Shown: positions 6,040 through 12,623 of the stretch, one piece after another
Numbering within the stretch: the stretch's first letter is position 1
How the letters are laid out: each line of letters opens with the position of its first letter
Origin: CAMPJU01 sp046566095
GTDB lineage: Bacteria > Pseudomonadota > Gammaproteobacteria > Xanthomonadales > Xanthomonadaceae
Assembly: GCA_046566095.1 (NCBI GenBank)
Contig: JBKHXI010000163.1
Location: forward strand, 1-16,676
DNA length: 16,676 nucleotides
Direction: 5' to 3'
Program-made: the position numbers and the translations under genes
The notes under the pieces: generated by a model
What the model saw: only the letters and a program-made list of their open reading frames with translations
Told to the model about the DNA's origin: nothing
Database searches by the model: none

Positions 6040-8196
6040 TCAGTCGGCGAGGTGTTTCCAGAGGAAGGTGTAGGCCAGCGCGGCCATGTGCGCGGCCTGC
6101 TTGTTGTTGGCCGCGCCGCCGTGCCCGCCCTCGATGTTCTCGTAGTAGCGCACGTCGTGGCCCATGGACTCCATCTTGGCCATCATCTTGCGGGCGTGGC
6201 CGGGGTGCACGCGGTCGTCGCGGGTCGAGGTCATGAACAGGGTCGGCGGATAGTCCGCGTCCTCGCGCACCAGGTGGTAGGGCGAGAAGGTGCGGATGAA
6301 TTCCCACTCCTCCGGCTTGTCGGGGTCGCCGTACTCGGCCATCCACGACGCGCCGGCCAGCAGCTTGTGGTAGCGCTGCATGTCCAGCAGCGGCACCTGC
6401 ACCACCACCGCGCCGAACAGCTCCGGGTAGTGCACCAGCATGTTGCCGGTGAGCAGGCCGCCGTTGCTGCCGCCCTGGATGCCGAGCCGCTGCGGCGAGG
6501 TGACGCCGCGCGCGATCAGGTCGCGGGCGACCGCGGCGAAGTCCTCGTAGGCGCGGTGGCGGTTGGCCTTGAGCGCGGCCTGGTGCCAGCGCGGGCCGTA
6601 CTCGCCGCCGCCGCGGATGTTGGCGACCACGTACACCCCGCCCTTCTCCAGCCAGCCCTTGCCCACGCCGCCGGAATAGCCCGGCAGCATCGGGATCTCG
6701 AAGCCGCCGTAGCCGTACAGCAGGGTCGGGGTGCTGCCGTCGAGCACCAGGTCCTTCGGCTGGACGATGAAGTACGGCACCCGGGTGCCGTCGGCGCTGG
6801 TGGCGAAGTGCTGGGCGATCTCGTGGGTGGAGGCGTCGAAGAACACCGGCATCGACTTCAGCCGCTCCGGCGGCCGGCCGCTGCCGACCGTGGCCAGCGA
6901 CAGGGTGCTGGGGGTGAGGTAGTCGGTGGCGGTGAGCCAGACCGCATCGGATTCGTCGCTGTCGACCGCCGACACGCCCAGGTTGCCGAACTCCGGCGCG
7001 CCGGTGAACGCGCTGCGCCGCCACGCGCCCTCGCCGCCTGCGGGCGGGGTGAGCACCTGCAGCCGGTTGCGCACGTCGTCGAGCACGTTCAGCACCAGGT
7101 GGTTGCGGGTGGCGGCGACACCGACCAGCGAGGTGGTGTCGGTCGGCTCGAACAGCACCTGGAAGTCGCGGCCGCCGGCCATGAAGTCGTCGAAGCGCGC
7201 GGCCAGCAGCGCGCCGGCCGGGTAGGTGCGCCCGCCCACGGTCCAGGGCTCGCGCAGTTCCAGCCCCAGCCATTCGCGGTGCACGAACTTGTTGGCCGAA
7301 TTGGGCGCATCCACCTTCGCCAGGCCGCCGTCGGCGCGCAGCAGGTACAGCTCGTCGTTGTAGAAGGCGATGGTGCGGCTGACGAAGTCGCGCTCGAAGC
7401 CGGGCGTGTGGTCGCGCCAGGCGGCGATGTACATGTCGTCGGCGCGGCCCTCGTACACCGTGGTCGCCTCCGCCATCGGCGTGCCGCGGCGCCAGCGCTT
7501 GACGATGCGCGGGTAGCCGGAGGCGGTCATGGTGCCGTCGCCGAAGTCGGTGAAGACGTAGACCGTGTCGCGATCGATCCAGCGCAGCCCGCCCTTGGCC
7601 TCGGGGCGGACGAAGCCGCCGTCCACCCAGTCCTTCGTCTCCAGGTCGAACTCGCGGGTCACGTTGGCGTCGGCGCCGCCACGCGACAGCGCGACCAGGC
7701 AGCGCCGGTACTCGGGCTTGAGGCACTGCGCGCCCTGCCAGACCCAGTTCTCGCCCTCGGCCGCGTTGAGCGCGTCCACATCGAGCACCGTTTCCCAGCG
7801 CGGACGGGCCTTGCGGTACTCCTCCAGCGTGGTGCGGCGCCAGATGCCGCGCTCGTGGCGGGCGTCCTTCCAGAAGTTGTAGTAGTACGGGCCGATCTTC
7901 TGGACCGCGGGGATCTTGTCCTCGGAGTCGAGGATGGCGCGGATCTGGGCTTCGAGGGCCTGGAAACCGGGGGTGGCGGCCAGCTCCGCCTCGGTCCGGG
8001 CGTTGCGTTCGCGCACCCAGTCCAGGGCGCGCTCGCCGGTCACGTCCTCCAGCCACAGCCAGGGGTCGGCCGCGGTGGCGGCCATGGCCGGCTCGTCCGG
8101 GTCCTCGCCCGGCGCGGGAGCGGTGGCACAGGCGGCCAGCCCCGCGCAGAGAGCGGCGGCGGAGAGGATGCGGCAGGCGGGCGACGTCTTGGGCAT
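6040..8196 (-). CDS. S9 prolyl-oligopeptidase family serine peptidase, predicted lipoprotein
   Basis: Peptidase of 718 residues of the prolyl oligopeptidase family (S9A-like). The N-terminus MPKTSPACRILSAAALCAG leads to the lipobox GLAAC with Cys23, so it is predicted to be membrane-anchored in the periplasm. The segment DPWLWLEDVTGERALDWV (44-61) is the typical start of the catalytic unit, followed by a propeller-like region (about 110-440). The hydrolase domain has Ser577 (GGSNGG), Asp661 (STRDDRVHPGH) and His692 (EGGHGG). IRGGGEYGPRWHQAAL (528-543) is also characteristic. These blocks differ from the oligopeptidase B encoded next to it, so this is not a recent duplicate. Substrate specificity cannot be read from sequence. 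The start is supported by the signal; the ribosome site is weak. Confidence 0.92.
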   Translation of the reverse strand: MPKTSPACRILSAAALCAGLAACATAPAPGEDPDEPAMAATAADPWLWLEDVTGERALDWVRERNARTEAELAATPGFQALEAQIRAILDSEDKIPAVQKIGPYYYNFWKDARHERGIWRRTTLEEYRKARPRWETVLDVDALNAAEGENWVWQGAQCLKPEYRRCLVALSRGGADANVTREFDLETKDWVDGGFVRPEAKGGLRWIDRDTVYVFTDFGDGTMTASGYPRIVKRWRRGTPMAEATTVYEGRADDMYIAAWRDHTPGFERDFVSRTIAFYNDELYLLRADGGLAKVDAPNSANKFVHREWLGLELREPWTVGGRTYPAGALLAARFDDFMAGGRDFQVLFEPTDTTSLVGVAATRNHLVLNVLDDVRNRLQVLTPPAGGEGAWRRSAFTGAPEFGNLGVSAVDSDESDAVWLTATDYLTPSTLSLATVGSGRPPERLKSMPVFFDASTHEIAQHFATSADGTRVPYFIVQPKDLVLDGSTPTLLYGYGGFEIPMLPGYSGGVGKGWLEKGGVYVVANIRGGGEYGPRWHQAALKANRHRAYEDFAAVARDLIARGVTSPQRLGIQGGSNGGLLTGNMLVHYPELFGAVVVQVPLLDMQRYHKLLAGASWMAEYGDPDKPEEWEFIRTFSPYHLVREDADYPPTLFMTSTRDDRVHPGHARKMMAKMESMGHDVRYYENIEGGHGGAANNKQAAHMAALAYTFLWKHLAD

Positions 8197-8287
8197 GGCG
8201 GGGCGCGGACCAGGGGTGGACCCGGAACGCTAGCACAGCCCCCGCGCGCGGCCGCCGTGCCGAAGGTCAGACGCAGGCCGGTCCGCC

Positions 8288-8659
8288 CTACGCGGCCCGG
8301 GCAAGCCCGGCCGCGGCGCCGCGTGGCGGCCGCCGCCGCGCCTGCGCCGGGCGCGGCCAGGGCCGGGCGGCCGGCAGCGCCGCCAGCGCCAGCCAGCCGG
8401 CCGGCGGACGTTGCGGGCGCCGCGGCACCGGGCAGCCGTGCAGGGCCCAGAGCGCGCTCAGCGGCATCCCCAGCAGCCACAGCGGCAGCCAGCCCAGCCA
8501 GGCGCTGTGGCCGCGGGCCGCCGGCCAGGCCAGCACCAGCACCAGGCCGCAGGCGAGCACCCGGCGCAGGCCGCGCGACAGCCGCAGGACCCGCGCTTCC
8601 GCGTCCCGGCCGCGGGGGACGGGCACGGGCAACAGGGGCAGGAACACGATCCGGGCCAT
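8288..8659 (-). CDS. Hypothetical small membrane protein, two hydrophobic segments
   Basis: Not recognised as a named family. The 123 residues begin MARIVFLPLLPVPVPRG. They contain two hydrophobic stretches, about 33-47 (VLACGLVLVLAWPAA) and 53-74 (AWLGWLPLWLLGMPLSALWALH), and end in a Pro/Arg/Ala-rich basic tail. The start is strongly supported by a perfect AAGGAG (8672-8667) 7 bases before ATG 8659. Upstream in-frame Met codons would run over the divergent lipocalin gene. It is read towards the S9 lipoprotein gene with a 91-bp gap and could share its transcript. A two-helix inner-membrane protein is the safest description. The low-complexity composition of this DNA makes the tail hard to assess. 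Confidence 0.65.
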   Translation of the reverse strand: MARIVFLPLLPVPVPRGRDAEARVLRLSRGLRRVLACGLVLVLAWPAARGHSAWLGWLPLWLLGMPLSALWALHGCPVPRRPQRPPAGWLALAALPAARPWPRPAQARRRPPRGAAAGLARAA

Positions 8660-8755
8660 GGCGGCACTCCTTCGGGGACGGGGCCACAGCCTCGCCTGCA
8701 TCCATCGCACGGCCTGCGACGTAGCCTTGGGGTTTTCCGCAACCAGGGTCCCGCC

Positions 8756-9334
8756 ATGCCACGCCCGCCGCACCGCCGCGCCGCCCTCGCCGCCCTGGGC
8801 CTGCTGGCGCTCGCCGCCTGCGCCTCGCAGCCGCTGCCGCCGGCAGCGCGCGCCGATCCGGTCGACCTGCAGCGCTTCATGGGCCGCTGGCACGTGATCG
8901 CGCACGTGCCCTACTTCGCCGAGCGCGGCCACGTGGCCAGCAGCGACACCTACACCCTGCGCGCCGACGGCGGCATCGACGTACGCTACACCTACCGCAA
9001 GGGCTTCGGCGAACCGGAGAAGACCTTCGATTCGCGCGCGACGGTGAAGCAAGGCACCGGCAACCGCGACTGGACCACCTGGTTCTTCGGCGTGATCCCG
9101 ACGAAGTTCCGCATCCTCGAGGTCGCGCCCGACGATTCCTGGGCGCTGATCGGCTACCCCGGCCGCGACCTGGCCTGGGTGTTCGGCCGCGAAGCGGTGA
9201 TGGACGACGCCCTGTACGCCGACCTGCTCGCCCGCATGCGCGGCCACGGCGTAGACGCATCGAAGCTGGTGCGGGTGCCGCAGGTGCCGGACCAGGTGGG
9301 CCGGCCCGGTTTCGCCGCGCCGGCCAGGCCGTGA
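8756..9334 (+). CDS. blc: Outer-membrane lipocalin lipoprotein (Blc family)
   Basis: Bacterial lipocalin of 192 residues. A signal of 21 residues ends in the lipobox LALAAC (Cys22), so the protein is predicted to be lipidated. The first lipocalin motif is seen as FMGRWHVIAHVPYFAERG (41-58). It is followed by the barrel strands SDTYTLRADGGIDVRYTYRKG (63-83) and the C-terminal ALIGYPGRDLAWVFGRE with a final helix and SKLVRVPQ, as in E. coli Blc. Blc binds lysophospholipids and fatty acids and is linked to envelope stress. The start is supported by AGGG before the ATG and by the signal sequence. It is divergent from the small membrane protein and convergent with the toxin-like gene, whose stop codon is only 9 bp away. 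Confidence 0.93.
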   Translation: MPRPPHRRAALAALGLLALAACASQPLPPAARADPVDLQRFMGRWHVIAHVPYFAERGHVASSDTYTLRADGGIDVRYTYRKGFGEPEKTFDSRATVKQGTGNRDWTTWFFGVIPTKFRILEVAPDDSWALIGYPGRDLAWVFGREAVMDDALYADLLARMRGHGVDASKLVRVPQVPDQVGRPGFAAPARP

Positions 9335-9343
9335 GCGCCGGAC

Positions 9344-9727
9344 CTATTGCCCAGGCGACCCGTCCGAAACAACGGGAAGGGGCCGTTCGCGCACGGTGCC
9401 CTCCCGACCCACCACCAGGAACATCCCTTCCCGGCCGAAGCGGTGCAATGCATCCTCGACCATGTGGCCTGGTTCCGCTGGATCGGAGGGAAACACGCGC
9501 AGGTAGAGCACCCCCGGCGGAGCCGCTTGCCGACCCTGGAATATGAGCGCGCCGTAATCCCGGTCGAACGTGATGAGCCACCGTCGTTGACCGCACGCAA
9601 GCCGCAGTACCTCCAGATCGGAAGCGCCGGGGCAGTCCTCGGCGACGGCCGCCACATCGAATCCCCTGGCGCGCAGCAGGCGCACCGCCGTCATCGGCAC
9701 GTTCTCGTCGGCCAGCAGGCGTTGCAC
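9344..9727 (-). CDS. DUF5615 PIN-like protein, probable toxin of a DUF433/DUF5615 pair
   Basis: Protein of 127 residues with the DUF5615 layout, a PIN-like nuclease fold. The N-terminal LLADENVP carries Asp7 and Glu8, then RARGFDVAAVAED and GASDLEVL (Asp37) follow, and LITFDRDYG (Asp55, Asp57) completes a likely metal-binding acidic set. The start is read as GTG at 9727, because LLADENVP is normally at the very N-terminus and no ATG is available there. It begins 7 bases after the stop of the DUF433 gene, so translational coupling is likely. Families in this arrangement are considered toxin-antitoxin modules, with this protein as the nuclease toxin. RNase activity here is inferred, not shown. 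Somewhat lower GC than the neighbours by eye suggests an accessory insertion. Confidence 0.85.
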   Translation of the reverse strand: MQRLLADENVPMTAVRLLRARGFDVAAVAEDCPGASDLEVLRLACGQRRWLITFDRDYGALIFQGRQAAPPGVLYLRVFPSDPAEPGHMVEDALHRFGREGMFLVVGREGTVRERPLPVVSDGSPGQ

Positions 9728-9734
9728 GCGTCGT

Positions 9735-9974
9735 TCAGGCCACCAGCTTGCCCGTTACCACGAAATCCTCTTCGGAGAGCATCTCCGCGGCGAGCGCGAA
9801 CGCGGCCTGCAGATCCTCCCGTGTCAGGTGCGGATAGTTCTCCAGCACCTGCTGCTCGTTCCAGCCGGCCGCGAACAGGCCCATCAGGAATTCGACGGTG
9901 ATGCGCGTGCCCTTGATCCTCGGCTTTCCGAAGCCGACGTCCGGGTCGGTCACGATGCGTTCTTTCCAGTCCAT
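9735..9974 (-). CDS. DUF433 family protein, probable antitoxin
   Basis: Small protein of 79 residues with the DUF433 signature: MDWKERIVTDPDVGFGKPRI, then KGTRITVEFLMGLFAAGWN and VLENYPHLTREDLQAAFALA. DUF433 proteins have a winged or helix-turn-helix-like fold and commonly precede DUF5615 genes as antitoxins that bind toxin and probably operator DNA. The start is well supported by GGAGG 6 bases before ATG 9974. The coding sequence ends 7 bases before the GTG of the DUF5615 gene, the usual antitoxin-first order. Self-regulation is expected from the type but no operator was identified. Confidence 0.9.
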   Translation of the reverse strand: MDWKERIVTDPDVGFGKPRIKGTRITVEFLMGLFAAGWNEQQVLENYPHLTREDLQAAFALAAEMLSEEDFVVTGKLVA

Positions 9975-10032
9975 CGCCAACCTCCACCTTGCACGAACCG
10001 CCTGGGACAGGCCCTGCCGGGCCTTGCGGCGG

Positions 10033-10038
10033 AGTGTA
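10033..10038 (-). promoter_or_regulatory. Possible -10 element (TACACT) for the DUF433/DUF5615 pair
   Basis: TACACT on the minus strand, in the sequence GGCGTTACACTCC, lies about 58 bases before the DUF433 start in a 137-bp gap. No good -35 hexamer is present at the usual spacing. It is the only promoter-like sequence seen in the gap, which otherwise shows no gene. Confidence 0.25.
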
Positions 10039-10111
10039 ACGCCAAGCATCGGCCGCCGCTGCGCGCGGCCCGGATGCGGTTGCCGAGAAGGCTTGGGCCA
10101 GCCCGGGCCCC

Positions 10112-11008
10112 TCAGTAGCCGGCGGCGTCCAGCGCCTTCTCGGCCTCCGCGCGGCCCAGTTCGATGAGTTCGGCGGCGCGCCAGAACTCGTAGAACAGGC
10201 AGGCGTCGCGCGGGATCCGGATCACCAGTTCCGGCGGGTCCAGGGCCAGCTGCACCCGGGCGATCTGCGCCTGCATGGTGTCGAGCGCGCGCGCCATCGC
10301 CTCGGTGGTGCCGATCGCGGCGTCCTCGCCGGACAGGCCCAGGCGGCGCTCGATCCAGCCGCCGAAGCGCTCGCCGAACGAGGGCGGCGCGCCGTCCTCG
10401 CGCGCGGGCTCGCCCGGCGGGCGCGCCGGCCAGCCGTGCATGTCGACCGCGATCAGCCGGTGCGCGTCCGACAGCCGGGTGGCGGCGATCGGCAGCGGCG
10501 CCAGCAGGCCGCCGTCGACCAGCTCGCGGCCATGGACCGGGTGCGGGGTGAACAGCCCGGGGATCGCGAACGAGGCGCGCAGCGCCTCCCACAGCGGCCC
10601 GGTCTGCAGCCAGACCTCGCGCTGGCGCTGCAGGTCGACCGCGACCGCGGTGAACTGCAGCGGCAGCGATTCGATGTCGGGGTCGCCGACCACCTCGCGC
10701 ATCGCCCGCACCAGGCGTTCGCCGCGCAGCAACCCGCCACGGCCGACCACCGGGTCGAGCAGGCGCACGAAGCGGCTGCGGGTCAGGCCCACCATCTGTT
10801 CGCGGAACTCGGCCAGCCTGCCGGCGGCGTGGATGCCGCCGACCAGGGCGCCGCTGGAGGAACCGGCGATGGCCGCGATCCGCAGCCCGCGCGCCTCCAG
10901 CGCCTCGATCACCCCGATCTGCGCCAGCCCGCGCGCGCCGCCGGCGCCCAGCACCAGCGCGACCTTCTCTTCGCGCGAGATCTTGGGAGGCTCGGCGCCG
11001 GCAGGCAT
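10112..11008 (-). CDS. rssA: Patatin-like phospholipase, RssA family
   Basis: Patatin-fold serine hydrolase of 298 residues, close in length to E. coli RssA (about 300). The oxyanion motif is GAGGARG (21-27), the nucleophile elbow GSSSG has Ser51, and the dyad aspartate is Asp165 in VDGG. The block GRGGLLRGERLV (89-100) and the C-terminal DPPELVIRIPRDACLFYEFWRAAELIELG parallel RssA. The family hydrolyses ester bonds of phospholipids or related lipids; the true substrate is unknown. No signal peptide is seen, so it is probably cytoplasmic. It begins 4 bases after the stop of a WYL-domain regulator gene and is almost certainly in the same operon. There is no strong ribosome site, consistent with coupling. 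Confidence 0.88.
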   Translation of the reverse strand: MPAGAEPPKISREEKVALVLGAGGARGLAQIGVIEALEARGLRIAAIAGSSSGALVGGIHAAGRLAEFREQMVGLTRSRFVRLLDPVVGRGGLLRGERLVRAMREVVGDPDIESLPLQFTAVAVDLQRQREVWLQTGPLWEALRASFAIPGLFTPHPVHGRELVDGGLLAPLPIAATRLSDAHRLIAVDMHGWPARPPGEPAREDGAPPSFGERFGGWIERRLGLSGEDAAIGTTEAMARALDTMQAQIARVQLALDPPELVIRIPRDACLFYEFWRAAELIELGRAEAEKALDAAGY

Positions 11009-11012
11009 CGGC

Positions 11013-11984
11013 TCAGTCCCGGTCGTAGTTGGACAGCGACAGCTGCAGCAGGGCGCGCGCCTGCTCGCGCAACGCCTTCGGCTCCACGATCTGCGCGTCC
11101 GAACCGTAGTGCAGCACGTCCATCAGCAGTTCGCGCGAGGCGCTGTACGGGATCTTCAGTTCGTAGCGCCCGTCGGCCAGGAACCGGCCCTGCTGCTGCG
11201 AGTGCCAGCGCTCGTCGGCGACCCAGCGCGCGGCGCGGGCGCTGAACACGATGGTCGCCCAGCCCTTGGGCGGGCCGGCGAAGATGCCGTAGCTGCCCGA
11301 CAGGTGCGCGTCGAGTTCGGCCTCGGGCACGTCGTGCGCCGGCTGGTCGAGCATGCGCGCGGCGGCGATCCGGTCGACCGAGAAGCTGCGCAGCGCGTCG
11401 CGGTCGTGGTCGAAGGCGTCCAGGTACCAGTTGTCGCGGTAGTGGGTGATGCGCTGCGGCGAGACCGTGCGCCGGGTCTTCTCGTCGGTGGTGCGGGCGC
11501 GGTAGTCGAAGGCCAGCCGGCGGCGCTCGAGCACCGCCGAGGCCACGATCCGGAAGCTGGCCTCGTCCATCCGCCGGGTGCGGTGCGGCACCACCCGCAC
11601 CCGCTCCACCGGCCAGCGCTTGCCGGCCGAATGCTCGTCCAGCAGCTTCTCGATCCGCGCCTGCAGCGGCGCCAGGGCGTTCGAGAGCACCCCGCCGCCG
11701 CTGCGGGCCAGCAGCTGCTGGGCGGCCAGCAGCGCGTGCAGCTCCTCGGAGTTCAGCCACAGGCCGGGCATTTCGAAGCGCCCGCCCTCCTCCGGGTCGT
11801 AGCGGAAGCCGGCCTCGCCGTCGCCGACCACCGGCGCCATCAGCGCGTCGCGCAGGAAGGCCAGGTCGCGGTACACGGTCGCGCGCGAGCAGCCCAGCTC
11901 GTCCTGCAGCCGCGGCACCGTCACCGGGTAGCGCGCCGACTTCAGGGTGCGGTGCAGGGCGAGGATGCGTTCGTAGCGGTCCAT
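11013..11984 (-). CDS. WYL-domain transcriptional regulator (YafY/DeoR-like)
   Basis: Predicted DNA-binding regulator of 323 residues. An N-terminal winged helix-turn-helix spans about 1-60 (DRYERILALHRTL, then VPRLQDELGCSRATVYRDLAFL). The WYL domain lies at about 140-215 with the motif at Trp186-Tyr187-Leu188 (YRDNWYLDAFDHDRDALRSF), and a C-terminal WCX-type extension spans about 235-320. WYL domains are ligand sensors, in characterised cases for nucleic acids or nucleotides. The start at ATG 11984 fits the family N-terminus; an upstream Met at 12080 would add a basic non-homologous stretch and overlap the next region. It is followed 4 bases later by the RssA-like phospholipase gene, which it may control. 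No operator was identified. Confidence 0.9.
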   Translation of the reverse strand: MDRYERILALHRTLKSARYPVTVPRLQDELGCSRATVYRDLAFLRDALMAPVVGDGEAGFRYDPEEGGRFEMPGLWLNSEELHALLAAQQLLARSGGGVLSNALAPLQARIEKLLDEHSAGKRWPVERVRVVPHRTRRMDEASFRIVASAVLERRRLAFDYRARTTDEKTRRTVSPQRITHYRDNWYLDAFDHDRDALRSFSVDRIAAARMLDQPAHDVPEAELDAHLSGSYGIFAGPPKGWATIVFSARAARWVADERWHSQQQGRFLADGRYELKIPYSASRELLMDVLHYGSDAQIVEPKALREQARALLQLSLSNYDRD

Positions 11985-12092
11985 GGCGGGTCCGTGCGCT
12001 CCCGGCGGGCTGGGCCGCCAAGCATGGCATCGGCGCCGTGCGCTTGCCATCGCCGTGGCCCGGCGCGCCGGCCGCCGCACCTCCCCGGCGGG

Positions 12093-12527
12093 CTACCAGC
12101 CGTATTCGAACAGCACGAAGGTCTCGCCGCGGTTGCGCCCGCCGGTACCGCCGTTGGACAGGTGGCGCAGCGAGACCGCGCCATGCCGCAGCTCCAGGCC
12201 GACCCCGGTCATCGCCTGCACGTGGCCGGAGAGCACGGCGTTGTCCTCGCTGACCCAGGCCAGGCCGGCGCTGGCGAACCAGGGACCGCGCTGCAGGCGC
12301 CGGCTGCCCGCCACGAAGAGCGCGTCCGGCACGCCGGGGCGGCGGCCGATGTAGCCGAGCATCGCCTCCCAGCGCGGCCCGGGCCGCGCCGCCAGCGCCA
12401 GCACCGGGCTGGCGCGGCCGTCGATCTCGTCGGCCACCCCGGCGCCGACCCGCCAGCGCGCCTCGCCGGCGCAGGCGCCGCCGCCGAGCATCAACAGCAG
12501 GGCCATGACGGGCGCGCGCAGGGACAT
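12093..12527 (-). CDS. PagL-like lipid A 3-O-deacylase / acyloxyacyl hydrolase family protein
   Basis: Small exported protein of 144 residues. A signal peptide (MSLRAPVMALLLMLGGGACA) is probably cleaved after Ala20. The mature part has alternating strands of a small outer-membrane barrel. It ends with the PagL-type catalytic block LRHLSNGGTGGRNRGETFVL and a C-terminal aromatic residue (EYGW). His122 and Ser124 correspond to the PagL catalytic His-x-Ser-Asn. The third residue, Glu140 in the Pseudomonas enzyme, has no exact counterpart: Glu135 is one position off, so activity is uncertain. PagL removes the 3-position acyl chain from lipid A. The start at 12527 is chosen because it begins directly with the signal; ATG 12557 would add ten residues. 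It diverges from the oxidoreductase gene. Confidence 0.75.
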   Translation of the reverse strand: MSLRAPVMALLLMLGGGACAGEARWRVGAGVADEIDGRASPVLALAARPGPRWEAMLGYIGRRPGVPDALFVAGSRRLQRGPWFASAGLAWVSEDNAVLSGHVQAMTGVGLELRHGAVSLRHLSNGGTGGRNRGETFVLFEYGW

Positions 12528-12591
12528 GCCGGAAACCGACGCAGGCGGGTCCGGCATCCTGCCACGAGGCCGCGGCCGCGGTCGATTCGGC

Positions 12592-12597
12592 TAAGCT
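12592..12597 (+). promoter_or_regulatory. Possible -10 element (TAAGCT) for the oxidoreductase gene
   Basis: TAAGCT, in the sequence GGCTAAGCTGCC, lies 26 bases before ATG 12624 in the 96-bp divergent gap. It is the only AT-containing stretch at a suitable distance, and no recognisable -35 is present. The same gap must also hold the promoter of the PagL-like gene on the other strand, which could not be identified. Confidence 0.25.
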
Positions 12598-12623
12598 GCC
12601 CGCGCACGCCGCCGCAGCGCCCC

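Noticed and set aside
3133..8724. A plus-strand open frame of 1,863 codons, and similarly long frames at 733-2877 and, on the minus strand, 3710-8236 and 12591-15866
   Set aside because: They are by-products of extreme GC content opposite or out of frame with clearly conserved genes. Their translations are low-complexity Arg/Ala/Gly/His/Val-rich and lack any family motif.
11985..12092. Possible small gene or terminator between the PagL-like gene and the WYL regulator
   Set aside because: The 108-bp gap shows no start with ribosome site, no clear hairpin with T-tract and no promoter match good enough to report.
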